The notes: a model not told the origin generated them from the letters alone. A stretch of 64,000 nucleotides of DNA from Blattabacterium cuenoti (GCF_014251755.1 NZ_CP059200.1:384746-448745); one strand, 5' to 3'. Positions 51,376 through 61,315 are shown, counted from the first letter of the stretch. Numbers and translations: made by a program.

Positions 51376-52629
51376 ATGGAATCCATTTCTATCCAAAATA
51401 TAAAACAAAAATTTGGAATCATTGGATATGATTATGCTTTGCATAGAGCCTTAGAAAAGGCAATACAAGTAGCAACTACTGATATTTCAGTATTAGTTCT
51501 TGGAGAAAGTGGAGTGGGAAAAGAATTTATACCCAAAATAATTCATCAATATTCTTCTAGAAAACATCATACTTATATTGCCGTAAATTGTGGAGCTATT
51601 CCAGAAGGAACTATTGATAGTGAACTTTTCGGACATGAAAAGGGTTCTTTTACAGGAGCTACAAGTATGCGAAAAGGTTATTTTGAAGGATCGAATGGGG
51701 GTACTATTTTTTTAGATGAAGTAGGAGAACTCCCATTAACCACGCAAGTTCGTCTTCTTAGGATATTGGAATATGGAGAATTTATTAAAGTAGGATCTTC
51801 TAAAATTCAAAAAACTAATATCCGTATTGTTGCTGCTACTAATTTGAATATAGTAGAGTCTATTCAAAAAGGAAAATTTAGAGAAGATTTGTATTATCGT
51901 TTAAATACAGTACAAATTAATGTACCTCCTTTACGTTTTCGTAAAAACGATATTAAATTTTTATTCAAAAAATTTTCCAATGATTTTTCAGAAAAATATC
52001 ATATGCCTTCTATAACATTGACTGAAGATTCTTTAAAATATTTGGAAAATTATCCTTGGCCTGGTAATATCAGACAATTAAAAAATTTAATAGAACAAAT
52101 CTCTGTAGTGGAACCTACACGTGAAATTTCTATAGAAAAATTAAAAGAATATATTCCAGAAAATATTCCATCGATATCCTTTTCTAATCATAATAATAAT
52201 GTAATAGAAACAAGATCTTTTCATGAGAGAGAAAAAGATTTTTTATACAAAATTTTATTTGATATGAAAAAAAATTTGAATGATTTAAAAAATATTACTT
52301 TTCAATTGATTAAAAATAATTCTAATACTAGATTTATTGAAAAAAATCAACATCTTATAGAAAAAGTTTTTGGAAAAATGATTCATAACAGGGATGATTC
52401 TATTTTTCAATTAGAAGATTCATCTAAATCCTCTTCGGATTTAGATTATGAAGAAGTAGAAGAAGATTTATCCAAAAATGAATTTTCTTCTTTTTCTTTA
52501 CAAAAAAAAGAAATAGAATTTATTCAACAAGCTTTAAAAAAAAATAATGGAAAAAGAAGAAAAGCTGCAAAAGAATTAGGAATTTCAGAAAGAACATTAT
52601 ACAGAAAAATTAAACAGTATGGCTTATAA
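51376..52629 (+). CDS. Sigma-54-dependent transcriptional activator without sensor domain
   Basis: A bacterial enhancer-binding protein of 417 residues. It opens directly with the AAA+ domain: Walker A GESGVGKE at 43-50, the sigma-54 contact loop GSFTGA at 90-95, Walker B GTIFLDEVGE near 109-118, and YPWPGNIRQL near 228. A long acidic linker (about 265-370) leads to a Fis-type helix-turn-helix at 375-417 (RRKAAKELGISERTLYRKI). There is no receiver, PAS or GAF domain, so activity must be set by its level or a partner. It is the only such activator seen in the window. Confidence 0.93.
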   Translation: MESISIQNIKQKFGIIGYDYALHRALEKAIQVATTDISVLVLGESGVGKEFIPKIIHQYSSRKHHTYIAVNCGAIPEGTIDSELFGHEKGSFTGATSMRKGYFEGSNGGTIFLDEVGELPLTTQVRLLRILEYGEFIKVGSSKIQKTNIRIVAATNLNIVESIQKGKFREDLYYRLNTVQINVPPLRFRKNDIKFLFKKFSNDFSEKYHMPSITLTEDSLKYLENYPWPGNIRQLKNLIEQISVVEPTREISIEKLKEYIPENIPSISFSNHNNNVIETRSFHEREKDFLYKILFDMKKNLNDLKNITFQLIKNNSNTRFIEKNQHLIEKVFGKMIHNRDDSIFQLEDSSKSSSDLDYEEVEEDLSKNEFSSFSLQKKEIEFIQQALKKNNGKRRKAAKELGISERTLYRKIKQYGL

Positions 52630-53101
52630 AAAAATTTTTTTTGTTTTTATTTTTACATTTTTTATGATAATTAGTTGTTATCATTCATCTTTTGATGAAA
52701 AGAAGACAATAGAAATAGGAGAAATTTCAGAACAAGTTAATATACCTAGAAGATCCATTTCCTTTGATTTTAAAAAAAGTATTGAAGATTATATAATGAA
52801 ACATAATCCTTCTAATTTAGTCTTAAAAAATGGAGATGTTGTTTTACAATGTGTATTTTTACATTATGCAATTATTCCATTAGAAAATGATCCTTTGAAA
52901 AAAATCAAAGTAACAGCAAAAATATCTTACATAGATAAATCTGAACCAGAAAAAAGTTGGGAAAAATCTTTTGTCGTATCTGAAGTCTTTCCTAAAAATA
53001 AAAAAGATCTTTTTTCAAAAGAAATTATTGATAAAATTATAGAAAAATTAACAATTCAAGTATATCATAAAATATTTTATGATTTCGATAATAACTGGTA
53101 A
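52619..53101 (+). CDS. LptE-family outer-membrane lipoprotein
   Basis: A 160-residue protein with a lipoprotein signal: a basic start, a hydrophobic stretch and a lipobox ending IISC (Cys20). The rest (LVLKNGDVVLQCVFLHYAI and VEV-like beta strands) resembles the Bacteroidota LptE group that sits at this site in relatives. LptE proteins help insert lipopolysaccharide; whether this cell makes any is unknown from the window. It overlaps the activator gene by 11 bases. Confidence 0.75.
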   Translation: MAYKKIFFVFIFTFFMIISCYHSSFDEKKTIEIGEISEQVNIPRRSISFDFKKSIEDYIMKHNPSNLVLKNGDVVLQCVFLHYAIIPLENDPLKKIKVTAKISYIDKSEPEKSWEKSFVVSEVFPKNKKDLFSKEIIDKIIEKLTIQVYHKIFYDFDNNW

Positions 53102-53116
53102 ATAAATAATAGATAA

Positions 53117-53365
53117 ATGGAAAACATGTCATTTATAATCATATTTGGTTTTTTTATTATTTTAACATGTATTTTACTTATGCTGGTTATATTAATACAA
53201 AATCCTAAAAAAGAAAGTATTCATCAATCTTTTATGGAAAAAAATTTTAGATTTTTTGGAATTAAAAGAACAAATACATTTTTAGAAAATATTACTTGGA
53301 TTTTATCCATTATTATATTTTTTTTGATTTTATTCTTCAATTTTTTACTAAAATCAAGACATTGA
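53117..53365 (+). CDS. secG: Protein translocase subunit SecG
   Basis: A small Sec accessory protein of 82 residues. Two membrane helices (about 4-26 and 58-78) flank a loop with VILIQNPKKE, which is typical for SecG. It lies 15 bases after the LptE-like gene and ends the operon; groESL follow after a regulatory spacer of 131 bases. Confidence 0.88.
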   Translation: MENMSFIIIFGFFIILTCILLMLVILIQNPKKESIHQSFMEKNFRFFGIKRTNTFLENITWILSIIIFFLILFFNFLLKSRH

Positions 53366-53384
53366 ATAATTTGAATAAATTAAA

Positions 53385-53402
53385 TATGTCATAATGACAT
53401 TA
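53385..53402 (+). promoter_or_regulatory. Perfect palindrome upstream of groESL, identical to the miaB site
   Basis: TATGTCATAATGACATTA, identical over 18 bases to 49955-49972, with the palindrome ATGTCATAATGACAT at 53386-53400. Its centre is about 75 bases before the predicted sigma-54 transcription start, a usual distance for an enhancer-binding site. It is the best candidate binding site for the activator at 51376-52629. Confidence 0.65.
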
Positions 53403-53413
53403 AACACTGATTT

Positions 53414-53441
53414 AATGAAAAAACTTTCAAGTTTTTTCATT
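53414..53441 (+). promoter_or_regulatory. Long inverted repeat between the palindrome and the groESL promoter
   Basis: Two 13-base arms (AATGAAAAAACTT and AAGTTTTTTCATT) are separated by only TC. The repeat abuts the -24 box. It lacks the GC-rich stem of a normal terminator, so a protein-binding or DNA-bending role is as likely as termination of secG transcripts. A similar A6/T6 inverted repeat lies before dnaK. Confidence 0.5.
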
Positions 53442-53457
53442 TGGCATGTTTTTGGCT
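53442..53457 (+). promoter_or_regulatory. Sigma-54-type -24/-12 promoter of groESL
   Basis: TGGCATGTTTTTGGCT fits the sigma-54 consensus TGGCAYR-N4-TTGCW with one mismatch. GG (53443-53444) and GC (53455-53456) have the required 12-base spacing. Transcription would start near 53468, about 30 bases before the groES ATG. No good TAnnTTTG box competes in the spacer. Confidence 0.55.
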
Positions 53458-53496
53458 TTTTGAACGATTAGAACCGTTAACTTTAAAAATTATTAT

Positions 53497-53775
53497 ATGG
53501 TGGAAATAAAGATCAAACCTCTAGCAGATCGCGTTCTTGTACAACCTGATCCTGCTGAAAACAAAACAGTTTCAGGTATTATTATTCCTGATACAGCAAA
53601 AGAAAAACCACAAAAAGGAACAATAATTGCCGTAGGAAAAGGAAAAAAAGATGAACCTATGAATCTAAAAAAAGGAGACAGAGTTTTGTATGGTAAATAT
53701 TCTGGTACAGAATTGAAATGGGAAGGAGAAGAATATCTTATTATGCGAGAATCCGATGTAATCGCTATCATATGA
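53497..53775 (+). CDS. groES: Co-chaperonin GroES
   Basis: The lid of the GroEL chamber. It has 92 residues: [34 protein letters not shown] covers the start and the mobile loop, and [33 protein letters not shown] ends it. It starts the groES-groEL pair, 65 bases before groEL. Confidence 0.98.
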   Translation: MVEIKIKPLADRVLVQPDPAENKTVSGIIIPDTAKEKPQKGTIIAVGKGKKDEPMNLKKGDRVLYGKYSGTELKWEGEEYLIMRESDVIAII

Positions 53776-53834
53776 TTCATAACTAATTAGTTAGAAAGAA
53801 TAAAATCAGGAAAATAAATTTATTAAAAATTTAA

Positions 53835-55484
<1,650 letters not shown>

Positions 55485-55507
55485 ATCAAAATGAATGTAT
55501 GTGACTC

Positions 55508-55542
55508 AAAAAAAAATAGTGTCTTTAAGGCACTATTTTTTT
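55508..55542. terminator. Bidirectional terminator between groEL and kdsC-like gene
   Basis: The arms ATAGTG (55516-55521) and CACTAT (55531-55536) form a stem flanked by an A tract on the left and a T tract on the right (55536-55542). It can stop transcription from both sides, ending groESL on the plus strand and the kdsC-like operon on the minus strand. It directly touches the kdsC stop codon. Confidence 0.8.
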
Positions 55543-56020
55543 ATAACCATTGTTTCTGAATTTTTAAAGTTTGTTCAATCACATCTCTTACACATCCTTT
55601 TCCCCCTTTTTTAGGGGAAATATATTTTGATACGTCTTTGACTTCTTGAACGGCATCTATTGGAGAACAAGGTAAGGCTACAGATTTCATGATCTCAATA
55701 TCAGGAATATCATCTCCCATATAGAGAATTTTTTTTTTCGTAAGATTCAAAATCTTGCAATATTCATCTAAATATTTTTTTTTATTATCTACCCCTTGAT
55801 AAATATAAGATATATTCAATTCTCTCAAATGTCTAAAAACCATCAAATCTGAACCTCTTGTTATAATACATAAATTGTATCCTTTTTTTTTTGCTAATTG
55901 TATTGCATAACCATCTTTAGCAAACATTTTTCTTACCAGATTTCCATCTGAAAACAAATTCAAAGTACAATCTGTCAATACTCCATCTACATCAAATATG
56001 AACGTATTAATATAATTCAT
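55541..56020 (-). CDS. KdsC-like HAD phosphatase (3-deoxy-D-manno-octulosonate 8-phosphate phosphatase type)
   Basis: A HAD-superfamily enzyme of 159 residues from the ATG at 56020. The nucleophile motif DVDGVLTD lies at 10-17, a second motif (ITRGSD) near 58 and the metal motif GDDIPDI near 107. This compact form without a cap matches KdsC, which releases KDO for lipopolysaccharide. No other KDO gene is in the window, so another small phosphatase role is possible. The frame is open 15 codons upstream. Confidence 0.8.
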   Translation of the reverse strand: MNYINTFIFDVDGVLTDCTLNLFSDGNLVRKMFAKDGYAIQLAKKKGYNLCIITRGSDLMVFRHLRELNISYIYQGVDNKKKYLDEYCKILNLTKKKILYMGDDIPDIEIMKSVALPCSPIDAVQEVKDVSKYISPKKGGKGCVRDVIEQTLKIQKQWL

Positions 56021-56165
56021 TATACTTATATAATTCTCCATATAAACAAACATAAAAATAATCAACTAATCATTTAATCATTAATTTGTCTTTTTTACAA
56101 AAAAAAAGCTTCCATTCTTTTTCCGTAAAAAAAAGAAAAAAAATTCAAAATAAATAATGTTTTCC

Positions 56166-56561
56166 TTAAATATCTTCGAAATTAATATTTGTAAAATTTT
56201 TTATTTCTGATGTTTTTTTTTGAACTTCTTTAGTTTCTTGATTGTATGTAGTATGATGATTTTTAAAATCTTTTTGATGACGTTCTGAAATGACCTCTCT
56301 TCCTTTTTCATTAATAATAAATCGAATCATATCATCAAGTATACTTTGAAATTTTGAAAAATCTTCTTTATACAAATAAATTTTGTGTTTTTTATAAGTT
56401 ACTTCTCCCGTATCAGAAAAATTTTTCTTACTTTCGGTTATTGTCAAATAATAATCACCAGCTCTTGTTTCTCTTGCATCAAAAAAATAAGTTCTACTAC
56501 CAGTTTTTAGAGTTCGTGAACAAATTTCATTTCTTTCTTTGATATTTTCTTTTTCGTCCAT
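56166..56561 (-). CDS. PUR-family nucleic-acid-binding protein (DUF3276)
   Basis: A 131-residue protein of the Bacteroidota/Spirochaete PUR-alpha group. The single PUR repeat is visible at about 15-85 (SRTLKTGSRTYFFDARETRAGDYYLTITESKK to YLYKEDFSKFQSILDDMI). A charged, probably disordered tail follows. It probably binds single-stranded DNA or RNA; its target is unknown. It lies between the ABC exporter and the kdsC-like gene. Confidence 0.85.
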   Translation of the reverse strand: MDEKENIKERNEICSRTLKTGSRTYFFDARETRAGDYYLTITESKKNFSDTGEVTYKKHKIYLYKEDFSKFQSILDDMIRFIINEKGREVISERHQKDFKNHHTTYNQETKEVQKKTSEIKNFTNINFEDI

Positions 56562-56600
56562 TTCAAAAAATATTATAATCCTAACTCAGCAAATCTAAAC

Positions 56601-56675
56601 AAAAAAAATGGGTCATCCTATTTTTTTATCATAATTATTTAATTAAAATGAATTTTTCATAAAAAAATAGGATGA
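56601..56675 (-). terminator. Long inverted repeat spanning the stop codon of the ABC exporter
   Basis: Perfect 17-base arms TCATCCTATTTTTTTAT (56613-56629) and its complement (56659-56675) enclose a 29-base AT-rich loop. The right arm overlaps the last codons and stop of the exporter gene. On the minus strand a T run (56601-56608) follows 4 bases after the stem, so this works as an intrinsic terminator with an unusually long stem and loop. Confidence 0.6.
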
Positions 56676-58408
56676 TTTTCTATTTTTGATATTTTTCCGT
56701 TTTTTAAAACAATAAATAAATCAAAATCGGAAATAAAAGAAGTATCATGAGTTATAATAATAATAGTGCTATATTTCATTTTTTCTTTAACATAATGAAT
56801 AATTCGTTTTCTTGTTTTTTGATCTATAGCAGAAAAACTATCATCAAATATAAGAATTTTTGGATTTCTGATAACAGCTCTAGCTATACATATTCTTTGT
56901 TTTTGTCCTCCAGATAAAGTAATTCCTCTTTCTCCTATAATAGTTTCATATCCATTTTTAAAATTTAAAATATCATTTTCTATCATAGCTATCCTAGCTG
57001 CATCATATACTTTACATGGAGTTATTTTTTTTACACTTCCTAAAGCTATATTATTGTAAATAGAATCTGAAAAAAGGAAAGATTCTTGAGGAACATAACC
57101 AATGTTTTTTCTAAAATCATACAAATTGTGATCTTTTAAAGATAAATTATCTATTAATATTTCTCCTTTATGAGGATCATATAAACGGGATATTAATCTT
57201 CCTATAGTTGTTTTTCCTGATCCTGTTTCTCCCGTTAAAATTAACGTTTTTCCTTTCATTAAAGTAAAGTTTATTCTACTAACTGTATGATTTTTTTTAT
57301 GATATTGTTTTGGATTACATTCATTCTTTTGATTACAATAAAAAAAACTTACATTTTTAAATTGAACTTTTCCAAAAATTTTTGTTTTTATTAAATTTTT
57401 ATTCAAAATTTCAGGTTTTACTTTCAAAAATTCACTAATACGAATTAATGATACTTTAGCTCTTTCTGATATGGAAACAACCCATCCTAATATAATAAAA
57501 GGAAAAATTAAAACATTTACATACGTAAAAAATTCAGCTATGGTTCCAATCTCTTTAATTTCTCCTTCAAAATATTTTTTTCCTCCAAAAAACAAAATTA
57601 ATAAATGACAAATTCCTATGAAAAATATAATAACAGAAGATAGTATAGTGTCAATTTTGGCTAATTCTATATTTTTTTTTTTATATTTTAATATAATTTT
57701 TCTATGTTTTTCTTGAAAAAAAGATTCTGATACAAAAGATTTGATAATGTGAATTCCTGAAAAAGTTTCTTGTATAAAAGAACAGATAATAGATTGAAAA
57801 TTTTGAACTTTTTTGCTTCTATTGGTAACAGAAATACTGATACAGTATATAGAAATAAAAAGAATAGGAATGGGTAAAATAACATAAAAAGTCAGGATCT
57901 TATTAATCCGTAACATTTGCATAAGAACCATAAAAAAAAGAATTATAAGATTCAAAAAATACATTATTCCAGGACCTATATATTGTCTTACAAAAGAAAC
58001 GTCTTCTGTAAGACGGTTCATTAAATCACCTGTAGAATTTTTTTTATAAAAAGACAAACTTAATTTTTGATAATGTGAAAAAATTTCATTTTTTATATCA
58101 AATTCTATCATTCTAGACGTGGTAATTATACATTGTCGCATATGATATTTTACAAATCCACCTATAATTGGAACTATTAATATAATACTAGCATAAATAC
58201 AAATGTCTTTTTTTAAAAAAAAAGAGATAGAATCTGATGAATTTGAAAAATTGATAAATAGATTTTTTATGGTATTAACAGATTTTCCGATATAAGGAAT
58301 AGGAAATAAAGTTAAAATATTTGATACTAAAATTAATAAAAACCCTATACACAAACGAAATTTGTACTTTCTACAATATCTTTTGCTAAAAGCAAATAAA
58401 CCACTCAT
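56657..58408 (-). CDS. ABC exporter, fused membrane and ATPase domains
   Basis: A 583-residue half-transporter of the MsbA/MdlA type. Six membrane helices cover about 17-320. In the ATPase domain Walker A GETGSGKT is at 393-400, signature LSGGQKQ at 498-504, and Walker B ILIFDDS near 518-524. The catalytic glutamate after Walker B is aspartate (D523), as in MdlA-like subunits. It could export lipids or drugs; the substrate is unknown. A TAnnTTTG box (58417-58424, minus strand) sits just before the start. It diverges from nusB. Confidence 0.88.
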   Translation of the reverse strand: MSGLFAFSKRYCRKYKFRLCIGFLLILVSNILTLFPIPYIGKSVNTIKNLFINFSNSSDSISFFLKKDICIYASIILIVPIIGGFVKYHMRQCIITTSRMIEFDIKNEIFSHYQKLSLSFYKKNSTGDLMNRLTEDVSFVRQYIGPGIMYFLNLIILFFMVLMQMLRINKILTFYVILPIPILFISIYCISISVTNRSKKVQNFQSIICSFIQETFSGIHIIKSFVSESFFQEKHRKIILKYKKKNIELAKIDTILSSVIIFFIGICHLLILFFGGKKYFEGEIKEIGTIAEFFTYVNVLIFPFIILGWVVSISERAKVSLIRISEFLKVKPEILNKNLIKTKIFGKVQFKNVSFFYCNQKNECNPKQYHKKNHTVSRINFTLMKGKTLILTGETGSGKTTIGRLISRLYDPHKGEILIDNLSLKDHNLYDFRKNIGYVPQESFLFSDSIYNNIALGSVKKITPCKVYDAARIAMIENDILNFKNGYETIIGERGITLSGGQKQRICIARAVIRNPKILIFDDSFSAIDQKTRKRIIHYVKEKMKYSTIIIITHDTSFISDFDLFIVLKNGKISKIENHPIFL

Positions 58409-58515
58409 ATAACATACAAAAATACAAACTTTTTAAGTTTTGATTTTTTATATTTATATAATTATTGTACAAAAATTTTGTTGTGCATAAAACATCAACA
58501 TTATTATAATAAAAA

Positions 58516-59451
58516 ATGTCAGTAAGACGACACTTTAGAATAAGAAGTTTACAGTTTTTATATGCTCAACATTTATCAAAAATGGATTCAAATAAAGTTG
58601 AAGAAAATATGCTTAGAAGTATTGAATCGTTACATCATCTTTATATTTTTCTTCTTTATTTAATTTTAAAAATTAGAGAAAATGCTATGAAAAAAAAACT
58701 CTGTAATCAGAATCATAAAACAGATTTTATTCAAAAATTTGCATACAATTCAGTAATAAAAATACTATCTAAAAATAAATATTTAATAGAGGAATATCGT
58801 TCTACAAAAAATTCAGAAAAAATTTTGTGGAACCAACAATACGAATATATTTTTATATTTTTGCAAAAAATGCAAAAATCAAATTTTTGCAAAAAATATT
58901 CTATAAAATCCTTTTCTTCTTTTGAAGAGGAAAAAAGATTTATAATAAAATATTATAAAAAGTTTGTTATTCCAAATAAAAAATTAATAGAATATATAGA
59001 AGATTTATATTATTTTCATGGAGAAGAGGATTTATACATTGCTCATACTATGGTATGTAAAACTTTACAATTTATCAATTATTCCACTCCTAAAAATTTT
59101 AAATTATACAATATTTACAAAAATGATGAAAATAAAAAATTTGTTATTAATTTATATCGAAATACAATTTTTCATAAGGAAGAATTTAATCGTTTAATTA
59201 ACGATATATCATGTAATTGGGATATCAAAAGAATAGCAATTATAGATTTAATTATATTGCAAATGGCTACTTGCGAATTTTTATATTTTCCAAATATTCC
59301 TCCTAAAGCAACTATGAATGAGTATATAGAAATTACGAAAATATTTTGTATGGAAAAAAGCAAAATTTTTATTAATGGTATTTTAGATCAAATATTTAAA
59401 TTTTTATATAAAAAAAATAGAATATTTAAAATAGGAAAAGGACTCATATAA
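58516..59451 (+). CDS. nusB: Transcription antitermination protein NusB
   Basis: Binds S10 and boxA RNA for rRNA antitermination. It has 311 residues, the long Bacteroidota form. It starts RRHFRIRSLQFLYA, and the conserved C-terminal NusB fold (about 215-300) includes LIILQMATCEFLYFPNIPPKATMNEYIEI. It starts a nusB-yajC-coaE-THX operon. Confidence 0.9.
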   Translation: MSVRRHFRIRSLQFLYAQHLSKMDSNKVEENMLRSIESLHHLYIFLLYLILKIRENAMKKKLCNQNHKTDFIQKFAYNSVIKILSKNKYLIEEYRSTKNSEKILWNQQYEYIFIFLQKMQKSNFCKKYSIKSFSSFEEEKRFIIKYYKKFVIPNKKLIEYIEDLYYFHGEEDLYIAHTMVCKTLQFINYSTPKNFKLYNIYKNDENKKFVINLYRNTIFHKEEFNRLINDISCNWDIKRIAIIDLIILQMATCEFLYFPNIPPKATMNEYIEITKIFCMEKSKIFINGILDQIFKFLYKKNRIFKIGKGLI

Positions 59452-59490
59452 GTAGTAAGTTTATAATAATTTTACTTAAAATATTATATT

Positions 59491-59808
59491 ATGTTTTTTT
59501 CATTACAACAAAATTCTATTACAAACACCATTGTGATGTTTGTATTAATCTTCATCATATTTTATTTTTTCATGATACGTCCTCAAATCAAAAGACAAAA
59601 ACTTGAAAAAAAATTTCAGGAACATTTAAAAATAGGAAATTTTATTGTAACAAATTCAGGAATACATGGTAAAATCATAGATATTACAAATTATTTTTGT
59701 ATACTAGAAACTATCACAGGAAAAATAAAACTTGAAAAAAATACAATTTCAAAAGAATTAACCCAATTACGTTATAGTAATAATAATACTAATAAACAAA
59801 AATCATGA
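59491..59808 (+). CDS. yajC: Sec translocon accessory subunit YajC
   Basis: A 105-residue protein with one membrane helix (about 12-28) followed by the family motif YFFMIRPQIKRQKLEKKFQEHLKIGNFIVTNSGIHGKI. It overlaps coaE by 4 bases. Its role beside SecDF and YidC is accessory. Confidence 0.92.
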   Translation: MFFSLQQNSITNTIVMFVLIFIIFYFFMIRPQIKRQKLEKKFQEHLKIGNFIVTNSGIHGKIIDITNYFCILETITGKIKLEKNTISKELTQLRYSNNNTNKQKS

Positions 59809-60437
59809 ATGTAATAAAAAAAATAAAATTGATAGGAATAACGGGAAAAATGGGATCTGGAAAAAGTTTATTTTCTTTTTTTTTAAAAAAAAAAGGAATT
59901 TCTGTTTATTCTTCAGATCAAAGAGGAAAAATATTAATGAATCAAGTAAAAATTATAAAACAAAATATTATAAAATATTTTGGTAAAGATTCTTATAGAA
60001 AAAATAAAATAAATAAAACTTATTTATCTGAAATTGTATTCAAAAATCCTACAGCATTAAAATTATTATGTACAATCGTACATCCATGGATATCACTAGA
60101 TTTTAAACAATGGATATCATCTATTAAAATACAAAAAAAAACTTTATATGTTATAAAGGAATCAGCTGTATTATTTGAAAGTAATAGTTATAAGGAATGT
60201 GATTTTATCATAACTATTACTTCACCTAAAAAAAATATGATCCAAAGAATAATAAAAAGAGATAATATAAATGAAAATCAAATCATAGATAGATTGAAAA
60301 ATCAAATATCTAATCGACAAAGAGAAAAAAAATCCAATTTCATAATTAAAAATTATTCATACACATACTATCTACAAAAAGAAGCAGATAGAATACATAA
60401 ACTATTAGAAAAATTAATTACACAAAAAAATCAATAA
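59805..60437 (+). CDS. coaE: Dephospho-CoA kinase
   Basis: The last step of coenzyme A synthesis. It has 210 residues. The P-loop GKMGSGKS lies at 14-21; HPWISLDFKQW near 95-105 and ESAVLFES near 122 are typical. Two bases separate it from the THX gene. Confidence 0.91.
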   Translation: MNVIKKIKLIGITGKMGSGKSLFSFFLKKKGISVYSSDQRGKILMNQVKIIKQNIIKYFGKDSYRKNKINKTYLSEIVFKNPTALKLLCTIVHPWISLDFKQWISSIKIQKKTLYVIKESAVLFESNSYKECDFIITITSPKKNMIQRIIKRDNINENQIIDRLKNQISNRQREKKSNFIIKNYSYTYYLQKEADRIHKLLEKLITQKNQ

Positions 60438-60439
60438 AT

Positions 60440-60586
60440 ATGGGAAAAGGAGATAAAAAAACTAGGAGAGGAAAAATAAGAAATAAAACCTATGGAAACC
60501 TTCGTTTAAATCCAAGAAATAAAAGAAAAAAGAAATTAAAAATTATCACATTTTCTGGTACTACTATCACCGGTAAAAACCGATAA
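60440..60586 (+). CDS. 30S ribosomal protein THX
   Basis: A small basic protein of 48 residues, read from the ATG at 60440 to TAA at 60584-60586. The start MGKGDKKTRRGKIRNKTYGN is the THX signature, a small-subunit head protein first known from Thermus. The C-terminal half after about residue 30 is not conserved in appearance. The last 51 bases are antisense to the end of the YugP-like gene. It lies 2 bases after coaE. Confidence 0.88.
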   Translation: MGKGDKKTRRGKIRNKTYGNLRLNPRNKRKKKLKIITFSGTTITGKNR

Positions 60587-61246
60587 AAAATAGATCAATT
60601 GAGCTAAACAACCCAAAGCTGAAACAACGTAAGTCATAGCTGCCAAATTTAATGATTCTTTTGCTTTATGATATTCTTGATAATTCACCACATTTTTATT
60701 TTTTAACCAAGTCAAAGCTCTATTACTTGCATCAAATTCTATAGGTAATGTGATAAAAGAAAAAATCACAACTAAAAAGAATAATCCTATTCCTAATTTT
60801 AAAATCAAAGAATCATTTCCTCCTGAATTATAAAAAATCGTTAATCCAGATATTATCGCTATATTAGTAAATTTAGAACTTAAATTCAAAATAGGAATTA
60901 AATGATTCCGTAATTTTAGTAAATTATAACCTAATTGATGTTGCAAAGCATGACCACATTCATGAGACGCCACTGCAATTGAAGCTGCGGTCCTATCATT
61001 GTAAACTTTTTCACTCAAATTAATTGTTTTATTCATGGGATTATAATGATCAGTCAATTCTCCTTCTATAGAAATAACATTCACATCATTGATTCCATGG
61101 TCTGCTAACATCTTTTCTGCTATTTCCTTTCCACTCATACATGAATGCAAATATAGTTTAGAATAATCTCTAAACTTTTTTTTCAATATTGAATTTACAA
61201 TAATACTCACCAAAACAGTGATACCTACAATAAAATAGTAAGTCAT
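60536..61246 (-). CDS. YugP-family membrane zinc peptidase
   Basis: A 236-residue putative metallopeptidase of the YugP family (DUF/peptidase M-like). The zinc motif HECGH lies at 95-99, with hydrophobic helices near 3-20, 125-145, 150-175 and 200-220. Substrates are unknown. Its 3' end overlaps THX by 51 bases on the other strand. Confidence 0.85.
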   Translation of the reverse strand: MTYYFIVGITVLVSIIVNSILKKKFRDYSKLYLHSCMSGKEIAEKMLADHGINDVNVISIEGELTDHYNPMNKTINLSEKVYNDRTAASIAVASHECGHALQHQLGYNLLKLRNHLIPILNLSSKFTNIAIISGLTIFYNSGGNDSLILKLGIGLFFLVVIFSFITLPIEFDASNRALTWLKNKNVVNYQEYHKAKESLNLAAMTYVVSALGCLAQLIYFLSVFTGDSSTRKCDNF

Positions 61247-61315
61247 AAAAATCTATTTTCAAACAAAATTATTAATTTATTGAATAAAATAAAAATATAT
61301 ATAAATTAGCTTGAT

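Noticed and set aside
53414-53441. The groESL inverted repeat read as an ordinary secG terminator
   Set aside because: The stem has few G-C pairs, a 2-base loop that is too tight for RNA, and it abuts a -24/-12 element; kept as a possible DNA-level element instead.
58841-58900. Repeated TTTTTGCAAAAA words in nusB
   Set aside because: They lie within the coding frame and encode ordinary Phe/Leu-Gln-Lys runs; no regulatory context.
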